Origin: Billgrantia bachuensis
GTDB taxonomy: Bacteria > Pseudomonadota > Gammaproteobacteria > Pseudomonadales > Halomonadaceae
Direction: 5' to 3'
Length of the DNA: 64,000 nt
Assembly (NCBI RefSeq): GCF_011742165.1
Contig: NZ_JAAQTO010000050.1
Coordinates: 53,543 to 117,542 of the forward strand
Below, piece after piece: positions 1 to 8,780 of the stretch (the stretch's first letter is position 1; each line of letters begins with the position of its first letter). The notes under the pieces were generated by a model. It did no database searches. It was not told the origin of the DNA and saw only the letters and a list, made by a program, of their open reading frames with translations. A program made the position numbers and the translations under genes.

Positions 1-630
1 CGTGACGTAGCGTCCGGAGGCATCGGTCAGGGTAATGTTGTAGGCCATGTGGGTGGGCACCCGGGCCAGTACCTCGGCAGCCTCGGGGACGCTGTCGCAG
101 AACTCCAGCAGGTAGCGCAGGATGATGGGGGCGCCGAAGCCTTCGCCCACCGCCTTGCGCCCGCCGAAGGCCAGCGATACGGCAAGCCCGCGGTCGTTCA
201 TGCCGTCCAGCACCCCCCACAGGCAATCGATCATGGCGATCACTCCGCGCCCGTTCCAGCGGGTATGCAGGACGGTGCCCTCGCACAGCTCCGGCGGGTA
301 GTCGTAGTTGCGCGCCAGCAGGCTGGAGCCGTGCCGAGCCAGTACCGCCTGGGAACAGCCGGTGATGTAGGGCGGCGGCTGGTAGAGGCTGAGGAAACGC
401 GCCGCCAGGTCACCGCCGCCGGCCAGCGCGCAAAGCGCACCATAGGTCTCTAGCAGTTCCGGCATGTGCCGGCGCAGGGCGTTGTAGCAGCTCAGGTAGG
501 CCGGTCGCTCACGCTCGCCCTCGGCCAGGTACCACGCCTCGTAGGCCGGCCAGTGGTAGTCGAACAGCGACTGCCATTTGGGCCCCGGCACCTCTTCGTG
601 CAGGGTACGGAACACCAGCGATTTCTCCAT
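1..630 (-). CDS. C45-type NTN hydrolase/acyltransferase, partial (3' end outside window)
   Basis: Only the first 210 residues are in the window. They resemble the C45 peptidase / acyl-CoA:6-aminopenicillanate acyltransferase group of N-terminal-nucleophile enzymes, which make or break linear amide bonds. A Gly-Cys pair at residues 91-92 (GCSQAV) is the likely nucleophile, and RNYDYPP at 107-113 is the conserved strand just after it. I chose ATG at 630, preceded by GGCAGGTG. A GTG at 675 overlaps the stop of the ATP-grasp gene (GTGA) and is the alternative start. The gene is the last visible member of a nitrilase, ATP-grasp, C45 run. The substrate is unknown. Confidence 0.75.
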   Translation of the reverse strand, partial: MEKSLVFRTLHEEVPGPKWQSLFDYHWPAYEAWYLAEGERERPAYLSCYNALRRHMPELLETYGALCALAGGGDLAARFLSLYQPPPYITGCSQAVLARHGSSLLARNYDYPPELCEGTVLHTRWNGRGVIAMIDCLWGVLDGMNDRGLAVSLAFGGRKAVGEGFGAPIILRYLLEFCDSVPEAAEVLARVPTHMAYNITLTDASGRYVT

Positions 631-671
631 TTTCACCTGCCGCGCCTCGTGATGCCCTTCGACCTCGACGT

Positions 672-2144
672 TCACAGTATCTTGAAGTTGCCGCCGCCGA
701 TGGCGTGGGTCACCGCAACCTCCTCCACTGCCGGGTCCTGCAACGGCTGGCCGGCGTACTCGCCGCGTATGCCCTCGATCCAGGCGCGGGCCCTCTCGGT
801 GAGCTGGAAGTCGTCGTCCATCAGGCGTCCGCGGGTGATCAGGATGCCCAGGTCGGCTCCCTCGTAGCGGAAATCCCCCGCCCCGCTGATACGCAGGAAG
901 AACGCTTCGCGATCGTTCTCGGCGGAATGGGGATGATAGCTGTAGTGGTCGTAGCCAATCTTGCCGTCCTCGGCCATGGTCCAGACCCCGGTGCGCGGTG
1001 CCTGGGTCAGCAGGTCGACGCTCTCGTCGGTGTGCTTGATCACCAGTTGGCTCCAGCTGTCGACGCTGTCCGGATGCGACCAGCGCTCGTTGATCTCCTC
1101 GATGTCCAGCTCGAAGTCGACCTCGGAGAACTCCAGCAGGTGGAAGAGGAACAGCGGAATGTCGGAGTGGGCGAAGGCCGCCACGTTGGTCAGCGAGCTG
1201 GCGCCGGTGACGCGCGGGTTGAGCTCGCCCAGGTAGACCTCGCCGTTGTCCATGTCGATCAGGAAGTCGAGCTCGAAGTAGCCGCGATAGCCCTCCTCGC
1301 GCAGCGCCTCGCCGAACTTGAAGGTGTACTCGCGCGCCTTGTCGCGGACTTCCTGGCTGAAGGCGCCGGCGAACATCTCGTTGCCGCACCAGCCGCCCTT
1401 GTAGGGCGTCAACGACTTGAAGCCCACCAGCTCGGTCATCAAAGGGCCGACCACGGTGCCGCAGCGAGTGGCACAGGCCTCGATCGCCGAACCACGGCAG
1501 TTGATGCGCTTCATGATCTTGACCTCGGGCTCGGCCTCGATCTCCTCGGCATGCTTGTAGTAGTCGTCCTCGCTGGCGATGAAGAAGGTGGTATGCCCGG
1601 AGTCGCCGTAGGCGGTCTGCACTACCAGGTCGTCGCCCAGCTCACGACTCACCTCTAGCAGCTCCCGGTAGCTGCCGACCTTGGCCAGCACGTTGGGCAC
1701 GCTAGGCACGCCGGCCTTGTTGCCGATACGCACCGTCTCGATCTTGTTGTCCATCCGGCTGCGCAGCGCCGCCGGCGGGAAGGCGACCCGCAGACCGAGC
1801 TGACGGCAGATCTCTTCGGTGTGCTCGTCGAACATCAGGAACGCCGCCACACCAGCACTCTCCCCATTGGCGCGTGAACCGATGAAGTCGATTACTTCCT
1901 TGTGCTCGAGCAGGTAGTTGTTGATGTCCTCGATGCTCTCGAAGTCGCGCGGGAACTTCTCCCTGGGCACGAAGACGTTGCGCTGCTGACCGTCGAAGCA
2001 GTCGATGTAGTTGATGTGGCGAAAGCCACCTACCCAGTCGCCGATGCCGAGCAGATTGAAGTTGGTGGCGGAGATGAAGTAGACGGGCTCCTTGTTGTTA
2101 CGAAAGTGGCGACGCACATCGGCGATGTTGTTGATCTTGTTCAT
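672..2144 (-). CDS. ATP-grasp ligase-like protein (biotin-carboxylase-like)
   Basis: 490 residues with an ATP-grasp fold. A Gly-rich ATP loop (AYGDSGHTTF) lies in the middle, and a metal-binding segment with YFELDFLID followed by GELNPRVTGAS comes later. Such enzymes activate a carboxylate as an acyl phosphate and join it to an amine or other nucleophile. The protein is too short for, and lacks the partners of, a biotin-dependent carboxylase, so a stand-alone amide ligase is likelier. The start is ATG at 2144 with GGAG upstream; a longer in-frame extension to 2240 has low-complexity codon content. It lies 135 nt after the nitrilase gene and directly before the C45 hydrolase gene, which suggests one amide-metabolism operon. 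Substrate unknown. Confidence 0.8.
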   Translation of the reverse strand: MNKINNIADVRRHFRNNKEPVYFISATNFNLLGIGDWVGGFRHINYIDCFDGQQRNVFVPREKFPRDFESIEDINNYLLEHKEVIDFIGSRANGESAGVAAFLMFDEHTEEICRQLGLRVAFPPAALRSRMDNKIETVRIGNKAGVPSVPNVLAKVGSYRELLEVSRELGDDLVVQTAYGDSGHTTFFIASEDDYYKHAEEIEAEPEVKIMKRINCRGSAIEACATRCGTVVGPLMTELVGFKSLTPYKGGWCGNEMFAGAFSQEVRDKAREYTFKFGEALREEGYRGYFELDFLIDMDNGEVYLGELNPRVTGASSLTNVAAFAHSDIPLFLFHLLEFSEVDFELDIEEINERWSHPDSVDSWSQLVIKHTDESVDLLTQAPRTGVWTMAEDGKIGYDHYSYHPHSAENDREAFFLRISGAGDFRYEGADLGILITRGRLMDDDFQLTERARAWIEGIRGEYAGQPLQDPAVEEVAVTHAIGGGNFKIL

Positions 2145-2279
2145 TGTCTTCGCTCCATCGATGGCAGGCGGGGTGGCAGCGACGCGTCTCGGGCGGGCCG
2201 CTGCCGGGAGGGAGCCCCTGGGCCGGAAGAACCGTTGCATCAGGCGAATCAGGAACTCTCATGGCGACCTCCTTGGCGA

Positions 2280-3155
2280 TCAGTACTCCTCGATATCCGT
2301 ACGTTGGGGCTTGGCCAGCGGCCCCAGGCTCGAGAGAAAGGGCAAGGAGTCTCGTTCGGTGCGGTAGACGGTGAAGTCCACCTGGCGGTCGCGAAAGCTC
2401 TTGAGCGGCTGGCCCAGGCCCCGCAGGCCGGTCTCACGTTCGCGCCGCACGCGGTTGAAATCCACTTCGATGGGCATGACCTCTTCACCGCTGCCGGCCT
2501 GGTGAATGACGTCACCCGAGGGCCCGACGACAATGGAGCGGCCATTGCCGATGGCGCCCGCGCCGTTGATGTCGAAGAAGTAGCACTGGTTGACCGCGGC
2601 ATTGGTGCGGGCAATGGAGAGCTCGATGTCGCGGTCGATGGTATCGGTCATGGTCGGGTGCAGGATCACCTCGGCGCCCATGGCGGCAAGGGTCCGGGTG
2701 GTCTCGGGAAACCACATGTCGTAGCAGATCGACACGCCGAAGCGACCGATGTTGGGAACGTCGAAGAGTACGAATTCGCTACCGCTCTCCACCCCGGCCT
2801 CGTAGGGCCGGAAGGGGAACATCTTGCGGTAGCGCGCCACTACCTGGCCGTGGGGGTCGATCACCGACAGGGTGTTGTAGATGCCGTGCTCGGTCTGCTC
2901 GAACATCGAGCCCGGGATCAGCCAGATACGGTACTGCTCGGCCAGTTGGCAGAAGAATTGCTCGACGTGGCTTGGCAGCGTGTGGGCATGGTGAGGTGAG
3001 GCACCCAATGGCATCAGCTCGCTGAACAGGACCATCTGCACCTGTGGGAAGCGGCTCATCAGCACATCGACCCGGTGGCGCATGGCCTCGGTGTTGTCAC
3101 CGTGATGCAGGGCCTGCATCTGCACGCCAGCGATGGTGAAGTAGGACATGGGCAT
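2280..3155 (-). CDS. carbon-nitrogen hydrolase (nitrilase superfamily)
   Basis: About 291 residues, the usual length for the family. The Glu-Lys-Cys catalytic triad is visible: E46 in LFSELMP, K111 in YRKMFPF, and C144 in SICYDMWFPE. These enzymes hydrolyse amides or nitriles through a cysteine thioester in the cytoplasm. An ATG two codons inside (3149) has a better-placed AGAGAG and may be the true start. The gene is separated from doeX by 249 nt, so it may have its own promoter. With the ATP-grasp and C45 genes downstream it forms a group handling amide bonds. Hydrolysis of an ectoine-derived or N-acylated amino acid amide is possible but unproven. Confidence 0.85.
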   Translation of the reverse strand: MPMSYFTIAGVQMQALHHGDNTEAMRHRVDVLMSRFPQVQMVLFSELMPLGASPHHAHTLPSHVEQFFCQLAEQYRIWLIPGSMFEQTEHGIYNTLSVIDPHGQVVARYRKMFPFRPYEAGVESGSEFVLFDVPNIGRFGVSICYDMWFPETTRTLAAMGAEVILHPTMTDTIDRDIELSIARTNAAVNQCYFFDINGAGAIGNGRSIVVGPSGDVIHQAGSGEEVMPIEVDFNRVRRERETGLRGLGQPLKSFRDRQVDFTVYRTERDSLPFLSSLGPLAKPQRTDIEEY

Positions 3156-3240
3156 CTCTCTGCGTCAGGCGATCTCATTTCAGGGCGCTATCCATTTCGT
3201 CCGGCACCGCTGCATCATGCCGGAGGGATCGCCCGGCCAA

Positions 3241-3256
3241 GTGAGCTCTTGCTCAC
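3241..3256. promoter_or_regulatory. small perfect inverted repeat upstream of the nitrilase gene
   Basis: GTGAGC-TCTT-GCTCAC is a perfect 6-bp inverted repeat in the 249-nt gap between doeX and the nitrilase gene, about 90 nt before the nitrilase start. It could be an operator or a small hairpin; the sequence does not decide. Confidence 0.3.
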
Positions 3257-3404
3257 CCTCGCCTTTAGCTTATGCCATGATGTCGCCTGGGTATCAACGT
3301 TGAGTCCTCGTTAGCCGCCGCGCAGGACAGGCCTCCGAGAGGGTTCATATGGGAGCCGTCGCGCCGATGGAAGCCACCCCCGGTGGACGTGAACGGGACG
3401 AGCG

Positions 3405-3884
3405 TCAGTAGGCTCGAAGGTCGCCCTGCCTCAGGCCTGGGGCGGGGCGCTTGACCGTCTTGGTCACGATATAGGTGAAGTAACGCTCGATACCGGCGTC
3501 GGAGGTCAGCCATTCGTCGATCAGACGCTGGTAGGCGTCCACGGAGTCGGCCTCGACTTTCAGCAGGTAGTCGACGCCGCCACCCACGGCCACGCACTCG
3601 GTGACCTCGGGCGTATCGTGAACCAAGGCTTCGAAGCAGGCGAAGCTCTCGGCGTTGTGCTGCTTGAGCTCGATCTGTACCCACACCGGGGTACGCTTGA
3701 CCAGCGCATGGGGATTGATACGGGCACTGTAGCCTTCGATGACCCCGGTTTTTTCCAGCCGCCGGACCCGCTCCCAGCATGGGCTGACGGAGAGGTTGAT
3801 CGCCTCGGCCAGCTTCGACTTGGTGATCCGCCCGTCGCGGGACAGGATCTCGAGTATCTTCAGGTCATAGCGATCAAGCTTCAT
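3405..3884 (-). CDS. doeX: DoeX, Lrp/AsnC-family regulator of ectoine degradation
   Basis: 159 residues with the Lrp/AsnC layout. An N-terminal helix-turn-helix (about 5-50, including DGRITKSKLAEAINLSVSP) is followed by a C-terminal ligand-binding domain (about 70-150, with ECVAVGGGVDYLL). In Halomonas elongata the homologue DoeX lies next to doeAB and binds DNA upstream of doeA. Here the gene is third in the doeA-doeB-doeX order, 43 nt after doeB, so it is probably co-transcribed. The assignment rests on family plus position. The effector is not visible but is probably an ectoine breakdown product or amino acid. Confidence 0.88.
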   Translation of the reverse strand: MKLDRYDLKILEILSRDGRITKSKLAEAINLSVSPCWERVRRLEKTGVIEGYSARINPHALVKRTPVWVQIELKQHNAESFACFEALVHDTPEVTECVAVGGGVDYLLKVEADSVDAYQRLIDEWLTSDAGIERYFTYIVTKTVKRPAPGLRQGDLRAY

Positions 3885-3927
3885 CGTTTTCTCTTTTATT
3901 CAATCGAGCGCAGCCGGAACATCGCCT

Positions 3928-4941
3928 TCAGCCCAGCGAATCCACCACCTCGGCGATCACCGCAATGGTGTCGCCCATGTTGACCAACGCCGGAAAGCGC
4001 CGCGCGGCCAGGATACCGTCGCGGCCTGCGCGGTATTCCACCGGCGCGCTGCCGCTGCGGGTCATGTCGTAGATCCGGGCGATGACCTGCCCCTTCTCGA
4101 CCTTGTCACCCAGCGCCAGCGTCAACTCGAGCAGGCCGGTATGTTCGCTCTGCACGTAGCAGCTGGCATCGGGCATATCGAGATAGATCTGGGGCTCGGC
4201 GGGCATCTTCACCTCGCCCTCGACCAGGCCGAAATGAATCAGGAAGTTGCGAACGCCGCGCTCGGTAATGGCCAGGCTCTCGGGGGTCGAGGTGCCGCCG
4301 CCGCCCAGCTCAGTGGCAACGAAGACCTTGCCCTGGCTCTCCACGGCAGTGTCGAACAGCGCTGCGGCGTCGAGTTCGAACATCATCATGGCGTAGGGTG
4401 CGCCGAACGCCTTGGCGCCCTCCAGCGCCTGACGCTGCTGCTCGGGATTGTCGAGCACGTGGGAAGCGCCGAACGGAATGATGTCCAGGGTGCGCCCACC
4501 GGAGTGCAGGTCGAGCACCACGTCGCACATCGGCACCAGCACCCGGGTGAAGTAGTCGGCGATCTTCTGGGTCACCGTACCATCGGGGTCGCCGGGGAAG
4601 CTGCGGTTGAGGTTGCCGCCATCCATCGGCGAGGTACGCCTGCCGGCCATGGCCGCCGGCAGGTTCATCATCGGCACGATGATCACCCGCCCACGCACGT
4701 CCTCGGCACGCAGTTCGCTGGTGAGCTTGATCAACGCGGTGATGCCTTCGTACTCATCGCCGTGGTTGCCGCCGGCCAACAGCGCCGTGGGCCCCTCACC
4801 GTTCCTGATCACGGTGACCGGGATCATCACCGCCCCCCAGGCCGACTCGTCGGTGGAGATCGGCAGTTTGAGGAAGCCATGCTGGACGCCGTCGGCGTCG
4901 AAGTCCACGGTGGCGCTGATCGGGCTGGGTCGCTTGCTCAT
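3928..4941 (-). CDS. doeB: DoeB, N-alpha-acetyl-L-2,4-diaminobutyrate deacetylase
   Basis: 337 residues of the zinc-dependent M14 succinylglutamate desuccinylase/aspartoacylase family. Zinc ligands are H60 and E63 in GGNHGDEYEG and H146 in LDLHSGGR. DoeB removes the acetyl group from N-alpha-acetyl-diaminobutyrate, the product of ectoine ring opening by DoeA. It starts 13 nt after the doeA stop, a tight operon arrangement. The later steps (DoeC and DoeD, to aspartate) are not in this window. Confidence 0.92.
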   Translation of the reverse strand: MSKRPSPISATVDFDADGVQHGFLKLPISTDESAWGAVMIPVTVIRNGEGPTALLAGGNHGDEYEGITALIKLTSELRAEDVRGRVIIVPMMNLPAAMAGRRTSPMDGGNLNRSFPGDPDGTVTQKIADYFTRVLVPMCDVVLDLHSGGRTLDIIPFGASHVLDNPEQQRQALEGAKAFGAPYAMMMFELDAAALFDTAVESQGKVFVATELGGGGTSTPESLAITERGVRNFLIHFGLVEGEVKMPAEPQIYLDMPDASCYVQSEHTGLLELTLALGDKVEKGQVIARIYDMTRSGSAPVEYRAGRDGILAARRFPALVNMGDTIAVIAEVVDSLG

Positions 4942-4954
4942 CTTGGCTCTCTCC

Positions 4955-6154
4955 TCATTTCACGAACAGCTGGCGCGGGAAGCTGGCCAGCGATTCGCAG
5001 CCGGTTTCGGTGATCAGGATACTCTCGGTAATTTCGAGTCCCCACTCGTCCTGCCACATGCCCGGCATGAAGTGGAAGGTCATGCCGGGTTCGAGAATGG
5101 TCTCGTCGGAGGGACGCAGGCTCATGGTGCGTTCGCCCCAGTCCGGCGGATAGCTGATACCGATGGGATAGCCGCAGCGCGCACCGCCGCGGTCGAAGCC
5201 GTACTTATCCATGGCCGCCCCCAGCGCCATGGCGATGTCGGCGGTACGGTTGCCGGGCTTGGCCACCGCCAGTCCGTTCTCGATACCTTCCAGCAAGGCC
5301 GATTCGGCGCGCACGAACTCCTGCGGGGGGCGGCCCAGGAACACGGTACGCGACATGGGCGCGTGGTAGCGCTTGAACACTCCGGCGATCTCGAAGAAGG
5401 TGCCCTCGCCCTTGCGGAAGGGGGTGTCGTCCCAGGTCAGGTGCGGTGCGGCGGCATCCTTGCCGGTGGGCAGCATGGGCACGATGGCGGGATAGTCGCC
5501 GCCATGGACCTTGCCGTGTTCGTCAACCCATCCTTCAATTCCCACCCGATAGATCTCGGAGACCAGCTTGCTCTTGGGCAGGCCGGGCTCGATCACGTCG
5601 AGAATGCGCGAATGCATGCCCTCGACGATCTTTCCGGCGATGCGCATGTAGGCGATCTCCTGGGGAGACTTGATCGCCCGGCACCAGTTGACCAGCGAGT
5701 TGGCATCCATGAAACGCGCGTGAGGAAGCTCGCGCAGCAAGCTCTGGTAGGCCTTGGCCGAAAAATAGTAGTTGTCCATTTCCAGCCCCACTACCCCTTC
5801 GTGCCAGCCGCGGTCGGGCATGATCGATTGGGCCAGGTAGTCCATGGGGTGCATGTCCGGATTCTGGACATAGTAGTCAGGGTAGTACGTGATGTTGTCG
5901 GGATCGATCCAACAGGTACGCAGCGCCCCGTTGGCATCCATGCGACGTCCATACCAGACCGGCTCGCCTTCCAGTCCCACCAGCACGCACTGGTGCACAT
6001 AGAATGACCAGCCATCGTAGCCGGTCAGCCAGGCCATGTTGGAAGGATCGCTGATGACCAGCACGTCGATCCCGCGGCTGGCCATTTCGGCACGTACCTT
6101 CCAGAGCCGGCTTGCGTATTCTTCACGAGTGAAGGGCAGGGATACCTGAGTCAT
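4955..6154 (-). CDS. doeA: DoeA, ectoine hydrolase
   Basis: 399 residues in the M24 creatinase/prolidase-like family. An N-terminal creatinase-type domain (VISDPSNMAWLTGYDGW near residue 30) precedes a C-terminal pita-bread catalytic domain. DoeA opens the ectoine ring to give N-alpha-acetyl-L-2,4-diaminobutyrate. I chose ATG 6154, which gives MTQVSLPFTREEY, the start typical of known DoeA proteins; an in-frame ATG at 6169 adds five residues. It is the first gene of doeABX and is divergent from a MocR-type regulator, with a conspicuous 15-bp inverted repeat between them. Confidence 0.92.
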   Translation of the reverse strand: MTQVSLPFTREEYASRLWKVRAEMASRGIDVLVISDPSNMAWLTGYDGWSFYVHQCVLVGLEGEPVWYGRRMDANGALRTCWIDPDNITYYPDYYVQNPDMHPMDYLAQSIMPDRGWHEGVVGLEMDNYYFSAKAYQSLLRELPHARFMDANSLVNWCRAIKSPQEIAYMRIAGKIVEGMHSRILDVIEPGLPKSKLVSEIYRVGIEGWVDEHGKVHGGDYPAIVPMLPTGKDAAAPHLTWDDTPFRKGEGTFFEIAGVFKRYHAPMSRTVFLGRPPQEFVRAESALLEGIENGLAVAKPGNRTADIAMALGAAMDKYGFDRGGARCGYPIGISYPPDWGERTMSLRPSDETILEPGMTFHFMPGMWQDEWGLEITESILITETGCESLASFPRQLFVK

Positions 6155-6257
6155 TGGGCCACTCGCCATCGCATCACCAAGAGCCAGCCACCTCCCCAGG
6201 AGAGGGCCGGGCCAAAGGGTAGTCGGCCATTGGGTCTGGAAAGGGATCTTCGCCAGA

Positions 6258-6372
6258 AATTGTCATGATTCATGCAAGTCAAAAGCATGACAATACCAAG
6301 CCAATACCGCTAAGCTGATAGTAGCACCCACCCTTGGCAGGCGGTCAAAGGCTTTATTGAATCATGACAATT
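6258..6372. promoter_or_regulatory. candidate EnuR operators between doeA and the MocR regulator
   Basis: A 15-nt word, TGAATCATGACAATT, occurs inverted at 6258-6272 and direct at 6358-6372, the second copy covering the regulator's start codon. A partial copy, CATGACAA, lies at 6286-6293. MocR-type regulators bind repeated sites in divergent promoters and often repress themselves. The copy over the ATG would fit autorepression, and the other two fit control of doeA. Function is inferred from position and repetition. Confidence 0.6.
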
Positions 6373-7770
6373 GATCTAACCCCGTACCTGACGGATACGG
6401 GGCCCAAGTACTTGGCTATCGCTCGCGCTCTTTCGGAAGCGGTGCGTCAGGGCGAGCTTTCTCCCGGTACGCGACTACCGCCACATCGTCAGCTCGCCGA
6501 AAGCCTGGGCGTCAGTGTGCAGACCGTGTCGCGGGCCTACGCCCAAGCCGAGAAGATGGGGCTGGTGCAGGCCCGAGTCGGCAGCGGTACCTGGATCAAC
6601 GCGCTGGACGATGCTCGCGAATCGGCCTATCTGCGCGGTCACGAGGCGCGTCAGGAAAGTCCGCTCATCGACCTGTCGATCGCCCACCCCGTATGTCCCC
6701 CGGGCCATCACCTGCGCTTTCGCCAGGCCCTCGCTGAGCTGGCAGAACAGGCCAGCCCCGAGGTGATCACCGCCTGCCGGCCGATTGCCGGACTCGTTCA
6801 TCAGCGCGAACGCGCCAGCGCCTGGCTGCAGTCGCGCCTGCACGTACCCGGCGAGATGGACGACCGGATCCTCTGCAACGGTGCCGCCCACGGCCTGATG
6901 CTGGCGATTTCGAGCGTGGTCCAGCATGGCGACCTGGTGTTGACCGAGGCACTGACCGATCACGGCCTGATCGCGCTGTCGCGCACGCTGGGCTTCCAAC
7001 TGCGCGGTATCGCCATCGATCACGAAGGCATCGTGCCCGAAGCCCTGGAGCTGGCCTGCCATCGCTTCAAGCCGCGGGCGCTCTACCTGACGCCGACCCA
7101 GCTCAACCCCACCGGGGCGACGATGAGCGAGGCACGCCGCGACGCGGTGGCCGAGGTGCTGGCACGCCATCGAGTGTGGCTGATCGAAGACGACGTGCAC
7201 GCCCTGCTGGAAGCGCCCGGCTTCACGCCGGTGGCGGCGCGTATCCCGCAGTTGAGTTTCCACGTCACCAGCCTGACCAAGGTGACCGTGCCGGGCCTGC
7301 GCGCCGGCTATCTCACCGTGCCACGCGGCCAACTGCACCATGTGTTGCCGCGCATGCGTGCCACGACCTGGATGGCCACCCCGCTGGTGTTCGAGATCGC
7401 CGACCGCTGGCTGGCCGACGGCACCGTCGAGGCCATGGCCGCCGAGCAGCGTACCCTGCTCGGCGAACGCCAGCGGCTGACCCAGCGGCTGCTGGGGCAT
7501 CACGCCCTGGAGTCGCGCCCCACCAGCCTGCACGTGTGGATATCGCTGCCCGACGCCTGGCGCGCCGAGGAACTGCAGCAGCAAGCCGAGCAGGAGGGCT
7601 TGGCCATCACCACCGCGGTGCCGTTCATGGTGGAGCAGACACCGCCGCCACGGCGCATTCGCGTGAGTCTCGGCGCCGAACAGGATATCGCCCGCCTCGA
7701 GGAGGGGCTCAAGCGCCTGGGCGTGCTGCTCGACGAGGCACCGCCGCCGATGATGCAGATCGTCTACTGA
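6364..7770 (+). CDS. enuR: EnuR-like MocR/GabR transcriptional regulator of ectoine use
   Basis: 468 residues. An N-terminal GntR winged helix (about 10-75, including LPPHRQLAESLGVSVQTVSRAY) is joined to a class I aminotransferase-like domain (about 110-455). K306 in SLTKVTVPGLRAGY is the expected pyridoxal phosphate lysine. EnuR regulators of ectoine catabolism use this architecture and sense acetyl-diaminobutyrate or diaminobutyrate through PLP. The gene is divergent from doeA, which supports that role. I infer EnuR function from architecture and position; another MocR member is possible. Confidence 0.8.
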   Translation: MTIDLTPYLTDTGPKYLAIARALSEAVRQGELSPGTRLPPHRQLAESLGVSVQTVSRAYAQAEKMGLVQARVGSGTWINALDDARESAYLRGHEARQESPLIDLSIAHPVCPPGHHLRFRQALAELAEQASPEVITACRPIAGLVHQRERASAWLQSRLHVPGEMDDRILCNGAAHGLMLAISSVVQHGDLVLTEALTDHGLIALSRTLGFQLRGIAIDHEGIVPEALELACHRFKPRALYLTPTQLNPTGATMSEARRDAVAEVLARHRVWLIEDDVHALLEAPGFTPVAARIPQLSFHVTSLTKVTVPGLRAGYLTVPRGQLHHVLPRMRATTWMATPLVFEIADRWLADGTVEAMAAEQRTLLGERQRLTQRLLGHHALESRPTSLHVWISLPDAWRAEELQQQAEQEGLAITTAVPFMVEQTPPPRRIRVSLGAEQDIARLEEGLKRLGVLLDEAPPPMMQIVY

Positions 7771-7808
7771 TACGCTTAGCGATGGAATTGCCAATGGGAG
7801 GAACCATC

Positions 7809-8744
7809 ATGCGCATACTGCTGCACATCGATGCCATAGAGGCTTGGCGCGACGCGCTGGCCGAGCGCTTGCCCGACGCCGAGATCGTCACCGCCGACGA
7901 TCCTGCAGAGCGGCGCCGAGACGCTGATTACCTGGCAGTGTGGAAGCCGCCTGAAGCGCTGCTCGCCGAACAGACCCGCGCCCGCGGCATCGTCAATCTG
8001 GGCGCCGGCGTCGACGCCCTCCTGAACAATCCCGCTCGCCCCGAGGGCGTGCCCATCGTCAAGCTGCGCGATGCCGGCATGAGCGAGCTGATCGGCGACT
8101 ACGTGCGCTACGGCGTGTTGCATTTCCAGCGCGATTTCGACCGCTATCGGCGCCAGCAGGCTCGCCACGAGTGGCACGAGCACCCCCTCGTGGACAAGCG
8201 CGACTGGCCGGTGGGCGTGCTGGGCCTTGGTGCCATCGGGGCCAAGGTGGCCGCCATGGTCGCCGCCGACGGCTTCCCCGTGCACGGTTGGAGCCGCTCG
8301 CCCAAGTCGCTCGATGACATCACCTGCCATCATGGTGACGCCGGCCTCGCCGAACTGCTCGGCCGGGTGCGTACCTTGGTGCTGCTGCTGCCGGGCACCA
8401 ACGCGACCCGTCATATCATCGATGCCGAGGCGCTCGCCAAGCTGCCCAAGGGCGCCAGCCTGATCAACCCCGGCCGCGGCAGCCTGATCGACGAGTCGGC
8501 ACTGCTCGAGGCCTTGGGCGAAGGCGAACAGGAAGGCCGCCTGCGTGGCGCCCTGCTCGACGCCTTCCCCGATGAGCCGCTGCCCGAATCGAGCCCGCTG
8601 TGGGCGCACCCGCGCATCTGGGTGACCCCGCACATGGCCGGCCCCACGCCGCTGTCGGAAGCCGTCGAACAGTTGGTCGAGGCGATCCGCGCCTTCGAAG
8701 CCGGTGACGAACTCGAGACCGTCGACCCCGCAGCGGGTTATTGA
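7809..8744 (+). CDS. ghrA: glyoxylate/hydroxypyruvate reductase A-type 2-hydroxyacid dehydrogenase
   Basis: 311 residues of the D-isomer-specific 2-hydroxyacid dehydrogenase family, closest to GhrA. The nucleotide-binding motif is GLGAIG. The catalytic Arg (NPGRGSLID), Glu (FPDEPLP) and His (TPHMAGPT) are all present. Such enzymes reduce glyoxylate or hydroxypyruvate with NADPH in the cytoplasm. ATG 7809 follows TGGGAGGA, a good ribosome site. It lies 38 nt after the EnuR-like gene on the same strand, so co-transcription is possible. A link to ectoine breakdown is not established. Confidence 0.85.
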   Translation: MRILLHIDAIEAWRDALAERLPDAEIVTADDPAERRRDADYLAVWKPPEALLAEQTRARGIVNLGAGVDALLNNPARPEGVPIVKLRDAGMSELIGDYVRYGVLHFQRDFDRYRRQQARHEWHEHPLVDKRDWPVGVLGLGAIGAKVAAMVAADGFPVHGWSRSPKSLDDITCHHGDAGLAELLGRVRTLVLLLPGTNATRHIIDAEALAKLPKGASLINPGRGSLIDESALLEALGEGEQEGRLRGALLDAFPDEPLPESSPLWAHPRIWVTPHMAGPTPLSEAVEQLVEAIRAFEAGDELETVDPAAGY

Positions 8745-8777
8745 ACGGTGCGTGCCGCGTGATGCGGCACGCACCGT
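8745..8777. terminator. bidirectional hairpin between ghrA and the chemoreceptor gene
   Basis: A perfect 14-bp stem (ACGGTGCGTGCCGC and its complement) with a 5-nt loop starts right after the ghrA stop and ends 3 nt before the convergent chemoreceptor stop. It has no long T tract, but it sits where a shared terminator is expected. Confidence 0.7.
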
Positions 8778-8780
8778 GAA

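Noticed and set aside
672..2144. Biotin carboxylase function for the ATP-grasp protein
   Set aside because: No biotin carrier or carboxyltransferase gene is adjacent and the family resemblance is to stand-alone ATP-grasp ligases.
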